In this document: piece by piece, positions 34,436 to 43,369 of the stretch | Position numbering within the stretch: position 1 is the stretch's first letter | How the letters are laid out: every line of letters begins with the position of its first letter | Origin: Microcoleus sp. bin48.metabat.b7b8b9.023 | GTDB lineage: Bacteria > Cyanobacteriota > Cyanobacteriia > Cyanobacteriales > Microcoleaceae | Assembly (NCBI RefSeq): GCF_013299185.1 | Contig: NZ_JAAFKG010000019.1 | Location: 1-64,000 of the forward strand | Length of the DNA stretch: 64,000 nt | Reading direction: 5' to 3' | Translations under genes and position numbers: made by a program | The notes under the pieces: generated by a model | Databases searched by the model: none | Seen by the model: only the letters and a program-made list of their open reading frames with translations | Told to the model about the DNA's origin: nothing

Positions 34436-35755
34436 ATGAATTCAGACGAATCTCCAACCAAAGAACCGCAATCGCAACCAGCCGCTGATGGCGAACCAAC
34501 TCTACCCGTGAATGAGACGGAAAATCTATTGCCATCTCAAATACAGGAATTGTCGATCGCCCAAAACGATCTCACATCGCAAATTCCTCCCGAAATAGAC
34601 CCCTGGGACGAGGAAAATCCCCAAATCACCCCTGTGGTGGACGAAGCGCGCACGATCGCCCAAATTTCGCCAGAAACTGAGGATAGCGAATCTGAAAGTG
34701 CGATCGCCCAAAGTTCCCCAGAAACAGACTCCCAGCCAACAGCAACCGCAGAAACGGTAACGCCCGTACCAGAAAATGTTACCGAAAGTTTGGCAGATAG
34801 AGTCAAAGCATTGCAACAGCAAGAACAAGATTTGACCGCAAGAATTGCCACCTTGGAAGCTGACAAAGCTAAGGCGTTAGAAGCGTTGGGCGAGGCTCAA
34901 GCATCAATAGGGCGTTTGGTACAAGACGGCTTGATACAGCTAGATCATCGCAAGCAAGCCCTGCAAATTGAAGTAGAAAAACTCGAACGCAGGCGCGATC
35001 GAATTCAAAAGGAAATGCGAACTACTTTCGCCGGAGTTTCCCAAGATTTAGCAATCAGAGTTCAAGGTTTCAAAGACTATCTAGTCGGCAGTTTGCAGGA
35101 TTTAGCAGCTACCGCCGAACTCTTAGATATGACGCCGCCGGTGCAAGAAACTTCCAAGCAAATTTCTGTTGAGGAGTCTCAATCCTCTTCCCCCGTAAAT
35201 CCCAGATTTGCTGAACAAGGATTTCAAGAACAAGCCAAACAAATTCGCCGCACCCTAGACCAATATCGCACTCTCCCCGACTATTACGGCCCGCCTTGGC
35301 AACTCCGGCGCACTTTTGAACCCATCCACGCCGAACGAGTTTCTAACTGGTTTTTCACCCAAGGAGGAAGGGGTGCATTGCGAACAATGGGTTCGCGCTT
35401 GCAAAATATCTTGATTAGTTCGACCATTATTTCTGTACTCAGAAGCGTCTACGGCACGCGGGTGCGGACGTTGGTGCTCGCGAACAGTCCCGAACGTTTG
35501 GGTGAGTGGCGCCGGGGTTTGCAGGATTGTTTGGGGATTACTCGCACCGATTTTGGCCCGGAAGGTGGCATTATTATGTTTGAGTCTGCGGAGGCTTTGG
35601 CTCAAAAAGCCGATCGACTGGTGAGAGATGGTAAGTTGCCTTTAATTGTGATAGACGAAACAGAAGATTTAATCAGTTTGTCGATGCTGCAATTTCCGCT
35701 GTGGTTGGCCTTTGCTTCCGATCCGCAAACTTTAACGACTTCTAAGGATTTTTGA
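34436..35755 (+). CDS. DUF3086 family coiled-coil protein
   Basis: 439 aa. Acidic, disordered N-terminus (1-110), a long coiled coil (about 118-205, ADRVKALQQQEQDLTARIAT onward), then a conserved C-terminal domain (about 275-435) with YYGPPWQLRRTFEPIHAERV, GGRGALRTMGSRLQ and VRTLVLANSPERLGEW. This is the DUF3086 architecture found next to DUF3119 and MlaE genes in cyanobacteria. A role in lipid transport or membrane organisation is inferred from neighbourhood only. The frame ends 34 bp before the 112-bp tandem array. Confidence 0.85.
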   Translation: MNSDESPTKEPQSQPAADGEPTLPVNETENLLPSQIQELSIAQNDLTSQIPPEIDPWDEENPQITPVVDEARTIAQISPETEDSESESAIAQSSPETDSQPTATAETVTPVPENVTESLADRVKALQQQEQDLTARIATLEADKAKALEALGEAQASIGRLVQDGLIQLDHRKQALQIEVEKLERRRDRIQKEMRTTFAGVSQDLAIRVQGFKDYLVGSLQDLAATAELLDMTPPVQETSKQISVEESQSSSPVNPRFAEQGFQEQAKQIRRTLDQYRTLPDYYGPPWQLRRTFEPIHAERVSNWFFTQGGRGALRTMGSRLQNILISSTIISVLRSVYGTRVRTLVLANSPERLGEWRRGLQDCLGITRTDFGPEGGIIMFESAEALAQKADRLVRDGKLPLIVIDETEDLISLSMLQFPLWLAFASDPQTLTTSKDF

Positions 35756-35789
35756 TTTCCAATCCGGCTTTAACACGTTCAATTCCGGC

Positions 35790-36335
35790 AATTCCCGGCG
35801 AATAGAATTCGCGGCTATACAAACAAAGTCCGCCTCCGCGGACTGAATAAATTCCGGGTAAATTAACCAGAATTAGTTCTAGATTCTGACTTCTGACTTC
35901 AATTCCCGGCGAATAGAATTCGCGGCTATACAAACAAAGTCCGCCTCCGCGGACTGAAGAAATTTAGGGGGTAAATTAACCGGAATTAGTTCTAGATTCT
36001 GACTTCTGACTTCAATTCCCGGCGAATAGAATTCGCGGCTATACAAACAAAGTCCGCCTCCGCGGACTGAAGAAATTCCGGGGTAAATTAACCGGAATTA
36101 GTTCTAGATTCTGACTTCTGACTTCAATTTCCGGCGAATAGAATTCGCGGCTATACAAACAAAGTCCGCCTCCGCGGACTGAAGAAATTTAGGGGGTAAA
36201 TTAACCGGAATTAGTTCTAGATTCTGACTTCTGACTTCAATTTCCGGCGAATAGAATTCGCGGCTATACAAACAAAGTCCGCCTCCGCGGACTGAAGAAA
36301 TTTAGGGTAAACTAACCGGAATTAGTTCTTCCTTC
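35790..36335. repeat. Tandem array of ~112-bp units (five copies)
   Basis: Units start at 35790, 35901, 36014, 36126 and 36239. Each contains GGCGAATAGAATTCGC (palindrome), CCGCCTCCGCGGACTGAA, TTAACCGGAATTAGTTCTAG and ATTCTGACTTCTGACTTC. Spacing is 111-113 bp and divergence is very low, which indicates recent duplication. The first half of each unit is a family C variant. All parts of the unit are repeated, so this is not a CRISPR array. Confidence 0.92.
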
Positions 36336-36347
36336 TGCTTGACATCA

Positions 36348-36381
36348 GTTACATAATTCGTTGCCGAACTTCCTTCTGTAC
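36348..36381 (+). promoter_or_regulatory. Shared leader motif upstream of plsY
   Basis: GTTACATAATTCGTTGCCGA then ACTTCCTTCTGTAC. The same GTTACAT...TGCCGAACTTCCTTC string precedes the rlmL-like gene (3923-3960), and a diverged version precedes ycf66 (57203-57240). Confidence 0.4.
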
Positions 36382-36401
36382 AACAAATCTAAAATCAAAA
36401 C

Positions 36402-37082
36402 ATGGCTAGCTGGATAATTTTAAATGGCGCATTGTTAATCGCAGCTTACTTGCTGGGTTCGATTCCAACTGGGTACGCTTTGGGTAAATGGATGCTGGGG
36501 ATTGATATTCGGGAAGTAGGTTCTGGTTCGACTGGCGCGACTAACGTACTCAGGACTTTGGGAAAGGGGCCGGGGTTGGCGGTGTTGCTGGTTGATGTGT
36601 TGAAGGGCGTAAGTGCGATCGTCCTGATCCGTTACATCTACTCTCTAGATTTTACCAGCCAGCTCGCGATCGGCGCCAATTTAGAAGATACTGCAACAGT
36701 CATCCCTTGGATGGCAACTTTAGCCGGTTTGTTTGCTGTTTTGGGCCACAGCAAATCAATTTGGCTGGGGTTTACAGGTGGCAAATCCGTCGCTACGAGT
36801 TTGGGAGTTTTACTAGGTTTGTACTGGCCCGTCGGCTTGGGGACTTTCGGAATTTTCGGGATAGTTTTTGCCCTATCGCGAATTGTTTCTTTGAGTTCTA
36901 TTATCGGAGCAATTAGCGTTTCTGGATTGATGTTTGCTTTACATCAGCCGCTAGCTTATGTGTTGTTTGGACTTGCGGGCGGCGTATTTGTAATCGTGCG
37001 GCACCGCAGCAACATTCAGCGGCTTTTGAACGGTACTGAACCGAAAATTGGGCAGAAATTGGAAACAGCAGCCAGCGAGTGA
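36402..37082 (+). CDS. plsY: Acyl-phosphate:glycerol-3-phosphate acyltransferase PlsY
   Basis: Integral membrane enzyme that acylates glycerol-3-phosphate with acyl-phosphate, the first step of phospholipid and glycolipid synthesis. The three PlsY motifs are visible: GSIPTGYALGK near residue 19, GSGSTGATNVLRTLGKGPG (about 41-59), and GHSKSIWLGFTGGKSVATS (about 115-133). About five helices. 226 aa is slightly longer than the ~200-aa bacterial norm, with a short polar tail. Start ATG follows AAAATCAAAAC with no strong SD. Confidence 0.95.
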   Translation: MASWIILNGALLIAAYLLGSIPTGYALGKWMLGIDIREVGSGSTGATNVLRTLGKGPGLAVLLVDVLKGVSAIVLIRYIYSLDFTSQLAIGANLEDTATVIPWMATLAGLFAVLGHSKSIWLGFTGGKSVATSLGVLLGLYWPVGLGTFGIFGIVFALSRIVSLSSIIGAISVSGLMFALHQPLAYVLFGLAGGVFVIVRHRSNIQRLLNGTEPKIGQKLETAASE

Positions 37083-37210
37083 TAATTAGTTTGATTTATA
37101 GCACTTCCCAAAAAAGTTCGCGGACATTTTTGGGATGCGAACCCTCTTATATTTATCATATAGCAATCCTGAATGATTCACAAAATTTTTAGGGTGGTAG
37201 TGCCCCGTGC

Positions 37211-37822
37211 CTACCCCTTATCTATCGGAGGTATAGCGCTTAATAAAATCCCTAAAATTTTTCCCACATCCCTCAGATAATACTCGATCGCATCAATAGA
37301 CACAATCTGTCCCTCTAACTTCAAAAATCTCCACACAGTACCCGATGTCACGGCCCCATAAATAATCGGAATCTGATTTCCCTCTTCCTCATTAAATAAT
37401 TGAGCGGCTAACATTTCGGCTGCACACTGCCCGAAACCAGCCTTAATATCTTCTTTTTTCGCTTCAACAAGGGTAATCACAGGAGCACTGATAAACAAGC
37501 GTTCCGCTGACAAACTCATTAAAAAATCGCAGGTTCCATTTAATCCTTTTTCAGGAGCTACATTAAACTCGGAACCGGAAAATAAACCAATTTGATAATT
37601 CAATTGTCGTCTAACTTCGAGTAAAATTGGTGCGATAATCAGTTCAGAACGCGCTTTTTCGGTATTGATGTCTACCGCTAATCCTGCGTTTTCTTTTAAC
37701 GATACTTTCAGAATTTCGCTAGATTCTACTTCTAATATATCGGCAAATAAATCTTGATTTTCCTTGATAATTAAGTCAAATTGTTTGACAATTTCTTTGA
37801 GCTTGAAGTCGCTATAAGCCAT
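37211..37822 (-). CDS. Nuclease-fold-like protein, MAYSDF paralogue 2
   Basis: 203 aa, starts MAYSDFKLKEIVKQFDL. Shares with the 20199-20798 gene the EKARSELIIAPILLEVRRQL block, GLNGTCDFLMS (Asp), VITLVEAKKEDIKAGFGQCA (Glu-x-Lys) and AEMLAAQLFNEEEG. The C-terminal ~30 residues (GTVWRFLKLEGQIVSIDAIE) are also conserved between the two. It lies 16 bp downstream of proC on the same strand and is probably read through from it. Possible PD-(D/E)XK hydrolase relative. Biological role unknown. Confidence 0.72.
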   Translation of the reverse strand: MAYSDFKLKEIVKQFDLIIKENQDLFADILEVESSEILKVSLKENAGLAVDINTEKARSELIIAPILLEVRRQLNYQIGLFSGSEFNVAPEKGLNGTCDFLMSLSAERLFISAPVITLVEAKKEDIKAGFGQCAAEMLAAQLFNEEEGNQIPIIYGAVTSGTVWRFLKLEGQIVSIDAIEYYLRDVGKILGILLSAIPPIDKG

Positions 37823-37838
37823 TGTAAATTATCTTTTT

Positions 37839-38678
37839 TTATTTACCCAATTCTTGAGAGCGCAAACAAGCTGCTTTCACTGCTTCGATCGCAGCAGAGC
37901 GAAAACCGTTACTTTCTAATGTAGCAATTCCGGCGATCGTCGTACCGCCGGGACTTGTCACCCTATCTTTCAATTCTGCTGGGTGCATTCCCGTTTCTTG
38001 CAACAGCTTCGCCGTACCGAATACTGTTTGGATTGCTAATTGAGAGGCGATCGCCCGCGGCAGTCCAGCACAAACACCGCCATCTGTCAATGCTTCGATA
38101 AAAATCGCAACATAACCTGGCCCGGAACCGGAAAGGCCAGTCACCGCATCCAGCATACTTTCAGGCACTTCCACCACTTCTCCCACGGCCTGAAACATCC
38201 GCTTGACTAATTCTAAATCCGTCGGTTGCACGAGTTTCCCCGGGGCGATCGCGCTCATGCCCGCCCCCACCGTTGCCGGAGTATTTGGCATCACCCGCAG
38301 CACAGAGCGCCCCGGGAAGGCTGCTTCGAGCTTGTTCAGGGGAACTCCCGCCAAAATCGACACGATCGCAGCTTCTGGCTGAGAATTAGCTGTTTCTCCA
38401 TTATTTGCTTGTGGGCGATCGATCGCCACGGCCAATTCCAAAGCTACTTGCTCAAAAATTTGCGGTTTAATCGCCAAAAACAGCACTTCCGTAGCGTTAG
38501 CAACTTCTAGATTGCTGGCTGTTGTTCCGATTCCGTAGGTTGCAGTCAAAAATTCGCGCCGTTGCGGTTGCGGATCGCTCACCAATATTTCTGAAGGACA
38601 ATAAACTTTTTCTGCTATTAAGCGGGATAAGAGAGCCTCTCCCATTACTCCGCCGCCGATCGTACCAAATTTTATCAT
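37839..38678 (-). CDS. proC: Pyrroline-5-carboxylate reductase
   Basis: Last step of proline synthesis, NAD(P)H-dependent. Rossmann start FGTIGGGVMGEALLSRL (3-19), APAAT-like VRVMPNTPATVGAGMSAI (about 128-145) and the C-terminal signature DAVTGLSGSGPGYVAIFIEALTDGGV-type helix region. 279 aa is normal. It belongs to a minus-strand group with sepF, pipY and pipX, an order seen across cyanobacteria, though here gaps of 300-400 bp of repeats separate the genes. Confidence 0.96.
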   Translation of the reverse strand: MIKFGTIGGGVMGEALLSRLIAEKVYCPSEILVSDPQPQRREFLTATYGIGTTASNLEVANATEVLFLAIKPQIFEQVALELAVAIDRPQANNGETANSQPEAAIVSILAGVPLNKLEAAFPGRSVLRVMPNTPATVGAGMSAIAPGKLVQPTDLELVKRMFQAVGEVVEVPESMLDAVTGLSGSGPGYVAIFIEALTDGGVCAGLPRAIASQLAIQTVFGTAKLLQETGMHPAELKDRVTSPGGTTIAGIATLESNGFRSAAIEAVKAACLRSQELGK

Positions 38679-39083
38679 AGTTAATTAGTTATTAGTTATT
38701 GGTTATTTGTTATTGGTTATTTGTTATTTGTTATTGGTTATTTGTTAACAGTGCGTTGTTTGTAGGGTGCGTCGCTTTCGACCATCTAAAACTTCCATTG
38801 CTCATCTGGTAGCGACGCACCTGACTATACTGGTTTTTTGAATGAATATCTGTCAACAACTGTCAACTGTCAACTGTCAACTGTCAACTGTCAACTGTCA
38901 ACTGTCAACTGTCAACTGTCAACTGTCAACTGTCAACTGTCAACTGTCAACTGTCAACTGACTACGCACCTTACTATAGTGTTTTTTTGAATGAATATCT
39001 CTCAACGACTTTCGGAGTCAACTGTCAACAGCCAACAGCTTTTGGAATCAACTGTCAACTGTCAACTGTCAACTGTCAACTCA
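38679..39083. repeat. STRR cluster: TTATTGGTTATTTG and GTCAACT arrays
   Basis: 38687-38747 is a TTATTGGTTATTTG-type array. 38853-38959 is an array of about 14 GTCAACT units. 39051-39080 is a shorter array of the same unit. Between them, 38760-38821 is a family H palindrome (GTAGGGTGCGTCGCT ... AGCGACGCACC), and GTTTTTTTGAATGAATATCT recurs at 38832 and 38981, which suggests segmental duplication. No gene. Confidence 0.85.
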
Positions 39084-39722
39084 CTACTGAGCCAATTGAG
39101 CTTGTTCAGCCGGCCAGACTGTCGGTGCGGGAGCAGCCGCAGCAGGGCGCGGGCGGCCTTGGGCTGGGGGCACTTCGTGAACCACACCAGACTGAGTTCT
39201 TACTTGCACGCAGCTAGGCGTAAACAAGAAAATGCTTTCGCCAATACGCTCTTGATGACCGTCAAGGGCATAAGTACCGCCCGCCACAAAGTCCACAGCT
39301 CTTTGCGCTTGGTCTGGATCCATCACCGTTAGGTTCAGAACCACAGATTTGCGTTCTTTAAGAGCTCGAATTGCTGCCGGCATCTCTTCAAAAGTGCGCG
39401 GCTCCATTACTACTACTTCCGAAATCCCGTTCATAGATCCAGGCATTCCAATCACATTATTCATTACTGATCCTACTCCCCCGGTTGGTGCAACAACATC
39501 CGTACCTGTCGATCCTACTACTGACCGCTCCCGCATTCTGCGATTTTGGCGGCGTTCTTCTTCTGCTGCGGCGATCGCAGCAGCAGAAGCGGCAGCGTTT
39601 GGTTCAGGTGGTTGGTAGGCGTTCGCAAAGCGTTCGCTTTCGGTTTCGTCGTACTCGTAATCGTATTCAGGCTCATTGTTGAAGCCTACAAAATCTCGTA
39701 GCTTAGAAAAAATGTTCACCAT
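39084..39722 (-). CDS. sepF: Cell division protein SepF (Cdv2)
   Basis: FtsZ-binding division factor. Amphipathic N-terminal membrane anchor ([14 protein letters not shown]), acidic linker ([14 protein letters not shown]), a low-complexity [16 protein letters not shown] segment, and the SepF fold at about 105-185 with [20 protein letters not shown] and [20 protein letters not shown]. The C-terminus is Pro/Ala-rich. 212 aa is usual for cyanobacteria. Lies between proC and pipY; its stop abuts a GTCAACT array. Confidence 0.96.
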   Translation of the reverse strand: MVNIFSKLRDFVGFNNEPEYDYEYDETESERFANAYQPPEPNAAASAAAIAAAEEERRQNRRMRERSVVGSTGTDVVAPTGGVGSVMNNVIGMPGSMNGISEVVVMEPRTFEEMPAAIRALKERKSVVLNLTVMDPDQAQRAVDFVAGGTYALDGHQERIGESIFLFTPSCVQVRTQSGVVHEVPPAQGRPRPAAAAPAPTVWPAEQAQLAQ

Positions 39723-39836
39723 TGAAGCTCCTTTACGACTGTGCTGCCCCGACTATACTCGCGTTGCGGGTTAGCCGCGGGTCGTTAACTACTCTATATT
39801 TAACCTAAGTTGTGCTTATCAGAAGATTTGAACAAT

Positions 39837-40511
39837 TTATCCCCTCCTAGAGCCAAATAAGGTTTGTCCTAGCCGTACCATAGTAGCACCTGCTTGAATT
39901 GCCAAATGATAATCTCCCGACATCCCCATGGAGAGCTGCTGCATTTGAATGTTTGGCAAATTTTGCTCCTGGATTTTGTCAGCAAGTTCGCGAGTGCTCT
40001 TAAACAATTGTAGGATTTGCGAGTCATCTAATCCCAGCGGAGGTATTGTCATCAAACCTTGAATTTTTATATGCTCACATTTATTGAGTTCACAGAGGTC
40101 GGCAAGCAGTTCTGGGACGTTCCACCCGTATTTATCGGGGTCTGGCAATATTTTGACTTGCAGGCAGACTTGCGGGGTGCAAGACATTTCGCCAGCTAGG
40201 CGCGAAAGCCTCTGAGCCAGTTTTAAGCTGTCGAGCGAGTGAATCCACTGGAAATGCTCTAGGGCCTTTGCTGCTTTGTTGGCTTGCAAGTGGCCGATCA
40301 AGTGCCAGTTGATATCTGGCAAATCTTGCAGTTGGCTTTGTTTTTCGGCAGTCTCTTGAACTTTGCTCTCGCCAAAATCTCGGATGCCCGCGTCGTAGGC
40401 TTCGCGGATAGCATCAGTCGGTACTTGTTTGCTAACGGCAATTAACCGCACTGATTCCGGCAACTGTTGGCGAAGGCTGTTAATTCGAGAGGCAATGGTC
40501 ATGGTACTCAA
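39837..40511 (-). CDS. pipY: PLP homeostasis protein PipY (YggS/PLPBP family)
   Basis: Single-domain alanine-racemase-fold PLP protein that buffers pyridoxal phosphate. PLP-lysine region is VRLIAVSKQVPTDAI (Lys28). Further signatures are FGESKVQETAEK, WHLIGHLQANKAA and QLSMGMSGDYHLAIQAGATMVR. 224 aa, full length. In cyanobacteria pipY is normally co-transcribed directly after pipX; here 378 bp of repeats separate them. Confidence 0.95.
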   Translation of the reverse strand: MSTMTIASRINSLRQQLPESVRLIAVSKQVPTDAIREAYDAGIRDFGESKVQETAEKQSQLQDLPDINWHLIGHLQANKAAKALEHFQWIHSLDSLKLAQRLSRLAGEMSCTPQVCLQVKILPDPDKYGWNVPELLADLCELNKCEHIKIQGLMTIPPLGLDDSQILQLFKSTRELADKIQEQNLPNIQMQQLSMGMSGDYHLAIQAGATMVRLGQTLFGSRRG

Positions 40512-40889
40512 CGCTCTTGACAGGAGGGCAGGACAATTAAGACAGATATAGCCTTTCTCACTAACATGAGGTACTCATAGGCATTGGGCATAGGGCATAG
40601 GGCATTGGGCATTGGGAAGAAGGCCAAACAGGGCATTGGGCATTGGGCATACCTCACTTTTCTGAGAACCGCTATATCAATTACCAAGTTACCAATTGCC
40701 GATTACCGATTACCAATTACCGATTACCAATTACCGATTACCAGAAAGAATTGGTTGAAAGCCCGCCCGCCGGAGCGGGATCAATTAAAATCAGACTATT
40801 CATTACTCCAATACTCGGACTTATAGGTAGAGGTCGCTCTCTAGCTGTCAACTGTCAATTGTCAACTGTCAACAGTTGAACGATTTTGG
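40512..40889. repeat. Repeat block between pipX and pipY
   Basis: Family B MITE ends at 40547-40572 and 40653-40678 flank a GGGCATTGGGCATAGGGCAT STRR that has replaced the usual core. Then come a CGATTACCAATTACC array (about 40690-40740), copy 2 of the dispersed ~105-bp element (40739-40841) and a GTCAACT array (40844-40874). The whole block separates two genes expected to be adjacent. Confidence 0.85.
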
Positions 40890-41159
40890 CTATTGAAAGG
40901 TGCGCTGGTGAATTGCCTGCAATTGGTCGTATTCCTGATATTGACCGCTGCGACGGAGGGTTCGCAGGCGAATTTCGACCATGAGGCGAGCGTCCGATCG
41001 ACTGATAGGATCGAATCTGAGGCCGCCAGGGCCGTTGGTTACTAAGAAAAATAGGCGCTGGGCGTATAGGGTGGTAAATAATTCTTGGCTGTCTTCAACC
41101 TGGGATACCCTGAAGAGGAGGCCAAAGTTTGGATGATTCAGGTAGGTTTCGGTAGTCAT
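40890..41159 (-). CDS. pipX: Nitrogen regulator PipX
   Basis: 89-aa cyanobacterial protein that binds PII (GlnB) or co-activates NtcA depending on 2-oxoglutarate. Tudor-like domain at 5-50 (YLNHPNFGLLFRVSQVEDSQ, LYAQRLFFLVT) and two C-terminal helices (SDARLMVEIRLRTLRRSGQYQEY). Family length is 89 aa. It lies 42 bp downstream of acpS on the same strand, so acpS-pipX may be co-transcribed. Confidence 0.96.
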   Translation of the reverse strand: MTTETYLNHPNFGLLFRVSQVEDSQELFTTLYAQRLFFLVTNGPGGLRFDPISRSDARLMVEIRLRTLRRSGQYQEYDQLQAIHQRTFQ

Positions 41160-41201
41160 TCACTCTCACAATCGATCGATATTAGATTAAAGATTTAGAT
41201 T

Positions 41202-41639
41202 TTAGATTTGAGTTTCGCTCGATCGCGGGGTGCAAAGGGCGATCGCGGTAGCCATACTATAGTCTCCATCGTGACTGAGGCTCAACTGCCACTGGCAATT
41301 TCCCCAAACAGAGGCTTGTGCTGCGGCGGTTCCGTGCAGTTGCACGTTAGGAGCACCGTTTTCGGAGCGCTGAATTTCGACATCAGCATACCGTATTCCC
41401 CGCCATCCCGTGCCTAGAGCTTTGACAACAGCTTCCTTTGCTGCCCACCGCCCCGCTAGTTGGTTGCAGGAAACTCGGTTCATTTTACCTTTAATGCTGC
41501 TGTCTTGAGAATTTAGTTGTCCGCAGTCTCTTTGTTCTGCCCTCGTGTAAACTTTTTCTAGGAAGCGATCGCCAAATCGATCTAATACAGCTTGAATGCG
41601 CGGAACATATACGATATCTGTCCCAAGATAGATGTTCAA
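41202..41639 (-). CDS. acpS: Holo-[acyl-carrier-protein] synthase AcpS
   Basis: Transfers 4'-phosphopantetheine from CoA to apo-ACP. Signatures are GTDIVYVPRIQAVLDRFGDRF (Asp8 for magnesium) and AGRWAAKEAVVKALGTGWRG (Glu in WAAKEA). C-terminal LSLSHDGDYSMATAIA completes the fold. It is 145 aa; an extra polar loop (about 42-60, LNSQDSSIKGKMNRVS) explains the slight excess over ~125 aa. Upstream is intergenic, so it heads the acpS-pipX unit. Confidence 0.95.
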   Translation of the reverse strand: MNIYLGTDIVYVPRIQAVLDRFGDRFLEKVYTRAEQRDCGQLNSQDSSIKGKMNRVSCNQLAGRWAAKEAVVKALGTGWRGIRYADVEIQRSENGAPNVQLHGTAAAQASVWGNCQWQLSLSHDGDYSMATAIALCTPRSSETQI

Positions 41640-41968
41640 GGTCTTGGATCTCTAAATATTTGCATCCATTACTTTAGCAGGACGATCGCGTGGAAGTATC
41701 TCAGATTATTTGAGATTTGAGGTTGAAGAGTTGAAGAATTGGGGATGACTGACTGGATAGGCGCTTTGTAGGACTAAGTAAGCTGTGGAGCATTTAAACC
41801 ACTAACTATTTACGTAGGGTGCGTCAGCTACAACACTGACCGTACATGGGAAACGCCTTAAAATTGACGCACCCTACAATACCATTTTAAATGCTCAACA
41901 GCTTACACCTGCATTATTGTTGGAAACTGTCAACTGTCAACTGTCAACTGTCAACTGTCAACTGTTAA
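41640..41968. other. Gap with a family H palindrome and STRR
   Basis: 41816-41875 is an inverted repeat (GTAGGGTGCGTCAGCT ... TTGACGCACCCTAC). 41890 to 41965 leads into a GTCAACT array (41927-41964). Otherwise AT-rich, presumably with the acpS promoter. No gene. Confidence 0.6.
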
Positions 41969-42964
41969 CTAACTGTCCCAACCCCAAACCAAGCGGGCAC
42001 TCCAGAGGAGGATCAAGCAGCCGAGGGCGATCCAGTCTCGGATTTTGAAGTGCAACTGGTGCCATTCTACACGGTGTCGATCGGGACTGGTGAAGCCGCG
42101 AACTTTCATGGCGCTAGCAATTTGTTCGGCTCGCAGGAGCAAGTTTTCTAACAGGCGCTCGGCGATAGTCAACCAAACTTGAGCGGCGCGGCGAAATCCG
42201 AGTTTTTTCCAGTTTATGGCTCTGGTGCTGACCGATCGCACTAAATTTTGTATTTCTTCTAATACGAGGGGAATGAAGCGCAAAGATAAGGTTAATGTTA
42301 GGGCAATTTCGGTGACTGGCCAGCGCAAGCGGCGCAACGGCTGCATTAAGTTTTCGATGGCGGCGGTAATTTCTTCGCTGGCTGTGGTGAGCAGGTAGAG
42401 GTTGGTGCTGTAAATTACTGTAAAGAATAGAGTGCTGACGTTGATAGCTAAATCTAAGGATTTGCGGGTGATTTTAACAGGGCCTTGTTTGAATAAAACG
42501 TAACTGTAGTTTGTGGGTTGGGGGAGTTTATTTTGGGTTTGAACTTTAGGAGTTTGGGTTGGAGAGTTTGAGCCTAAATTAAAAGGTTTGTACCAGGGTT
42601 TGGGATTCTGAGCGGGTGGAAGGGTTGCGGGTTGTTGGGAAAAGGTTAATTCGTCGGCGGGGATGCGGGGCCGATGTTCTGATGGAAGTGCGTCAGGGGC
42701 GATCGCGCTGAGGCAAAATACTAAAAGGCAGAATAGCAGCAGCAGTCCCATTTGCTGTTTCCAGACACGGAAGGGAATGGCTGCGCTTAGTGTCAGTACG
42801 ATTAACATTACTACTAGCATCAACCGCCAAACGGGATTGGCGAGTATGGGCGCAATTAGAAATGTCATCAACCAGGCTAGTTTGACGCGGGAGTCTAGCC
42901 GGTGCAGCCAGGTTACGGGTTGTTCTAGATAAAGTCCAATAGGGAGCGAGCGAAGTAAATCCAT
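41969..42964 (-). CDS. ECF transporter T component (EcfT/CbiQ family)
   Basis: Energy-coupling membrane component of an ECF-type vitamin or metal importer. About five helices (LAWLMTFLIAPILANPVWRL, LLLLFCLLVFCLSAIA, LFFTVIYSTNLYLLTTA, ILLWSARLVWGW). The ATPase-contacting motif is visible as AMKVRGF (the Ala-Arg-Gly type motif is partly conserved). A non-conserved Pro/Thr/Gln loop (about 92-155) interrupts the membrane region. No S component or ATPase genes are nearby, so the substrate cannot be inferred. Confidence 0.88.
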   Translation of the reverse strand: MDLLRSLPIGLYLEQPVTWLHRLDSRVKLAWLMTFLIAPILANPVWRLMLVVMLIVLTLSAAIPFRVWKQQMGLLLLFCLLVFCLSAIAPDALPSEHRPRIPADELTFSQQPATLPPAQNPKPWYKPFNLGSNSPTQTPKVQTQNKLPQPTNYSYVLFKQGPVKITRKSLDLAINVSTLFFTVIYSTNLYLLTTASEEITAAIENLMQPLRRLRWPVTEIALTLTLSLRFIPLVLEEIQNLVRSVSTRAINWKKLGFRRAAQVWLTIAERLLENLLLRAEQIASAMKVRGFTSPDRHRVEWHQLHFKIRDWIALGCLILLWSARLVWGWDS

Positions 42965-43369
42965 GTTGTCGGTTTGAGATTTTTAATAATATTAATAGAC
43001 TTATTGCATTCATTTCCAAATTATCTGGAAATTATCTGCGTTTGTCTGTGTTTATCTGCCTTATATCTGCGGTTTTTGTATCAAACTGATTGACCGCAAT
43101 AAGGTTCGTAGTGTGGACTTTAGTCCGCAAAATGCTGCGGACTAAAGTCCACACTACGAACGGTTTTTGTTATGGTAATCGACGGGACGTGATGATACAA
43201 GAGATCTAATTTATTGAACCGCGAAGACGCTTTAGGCGAAGCCGCGCGTCAGCGCTAGGACGCGAAGGAAGAGAAAGAAGAAAGAGAAAGAAGGAAGGAA
43301 GAGAAAATAAAAAAACGCAATTTGCTTAGATCGTTAAACTGCGTTTTTTCTTTAATCTCAAGTCTGGAA
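42965..43369. other. Gap with family D palindrome and der terminator
   Basis: 43102-43162 holds a family D hairpin (GTTCGTAGTGTGGACTTTAG ... CACACTACGAAC). 43262-43308 is a purine tract (AAGGAAGAGAAAGAAG type). A stem-loop follows at 43311-43349. No gene. Confidence 0.65.
43311..43349 (-). terminator. Rho-independent terminator of der
   Basis: On the minus strand AACGCAGTTT pairs with AAATTGCGTT (one mismatch) around AACGATCTAAGC and is followed by a T-run. It starts 20 bp after the der stop. A- and T-runs on both sides would let it work in both directions. Confidence 0.75.

Noticed and set aside
35790-36335. CRISPR-like regular array
   Set aside because: The whole ~112-bp unit is repeated including the would-be spacers, the units are too long, and no cas gene is near.
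38853-39080. CRISPR-like or coding interpretation of the GTCAACT arrays
   Set aside because: A 7-bp perfect tandem repeat without spacers is a cyanobacterial STRR. ORFs across it (for example SQLSTVNCQLS peptides) are artefacts of the repeat.
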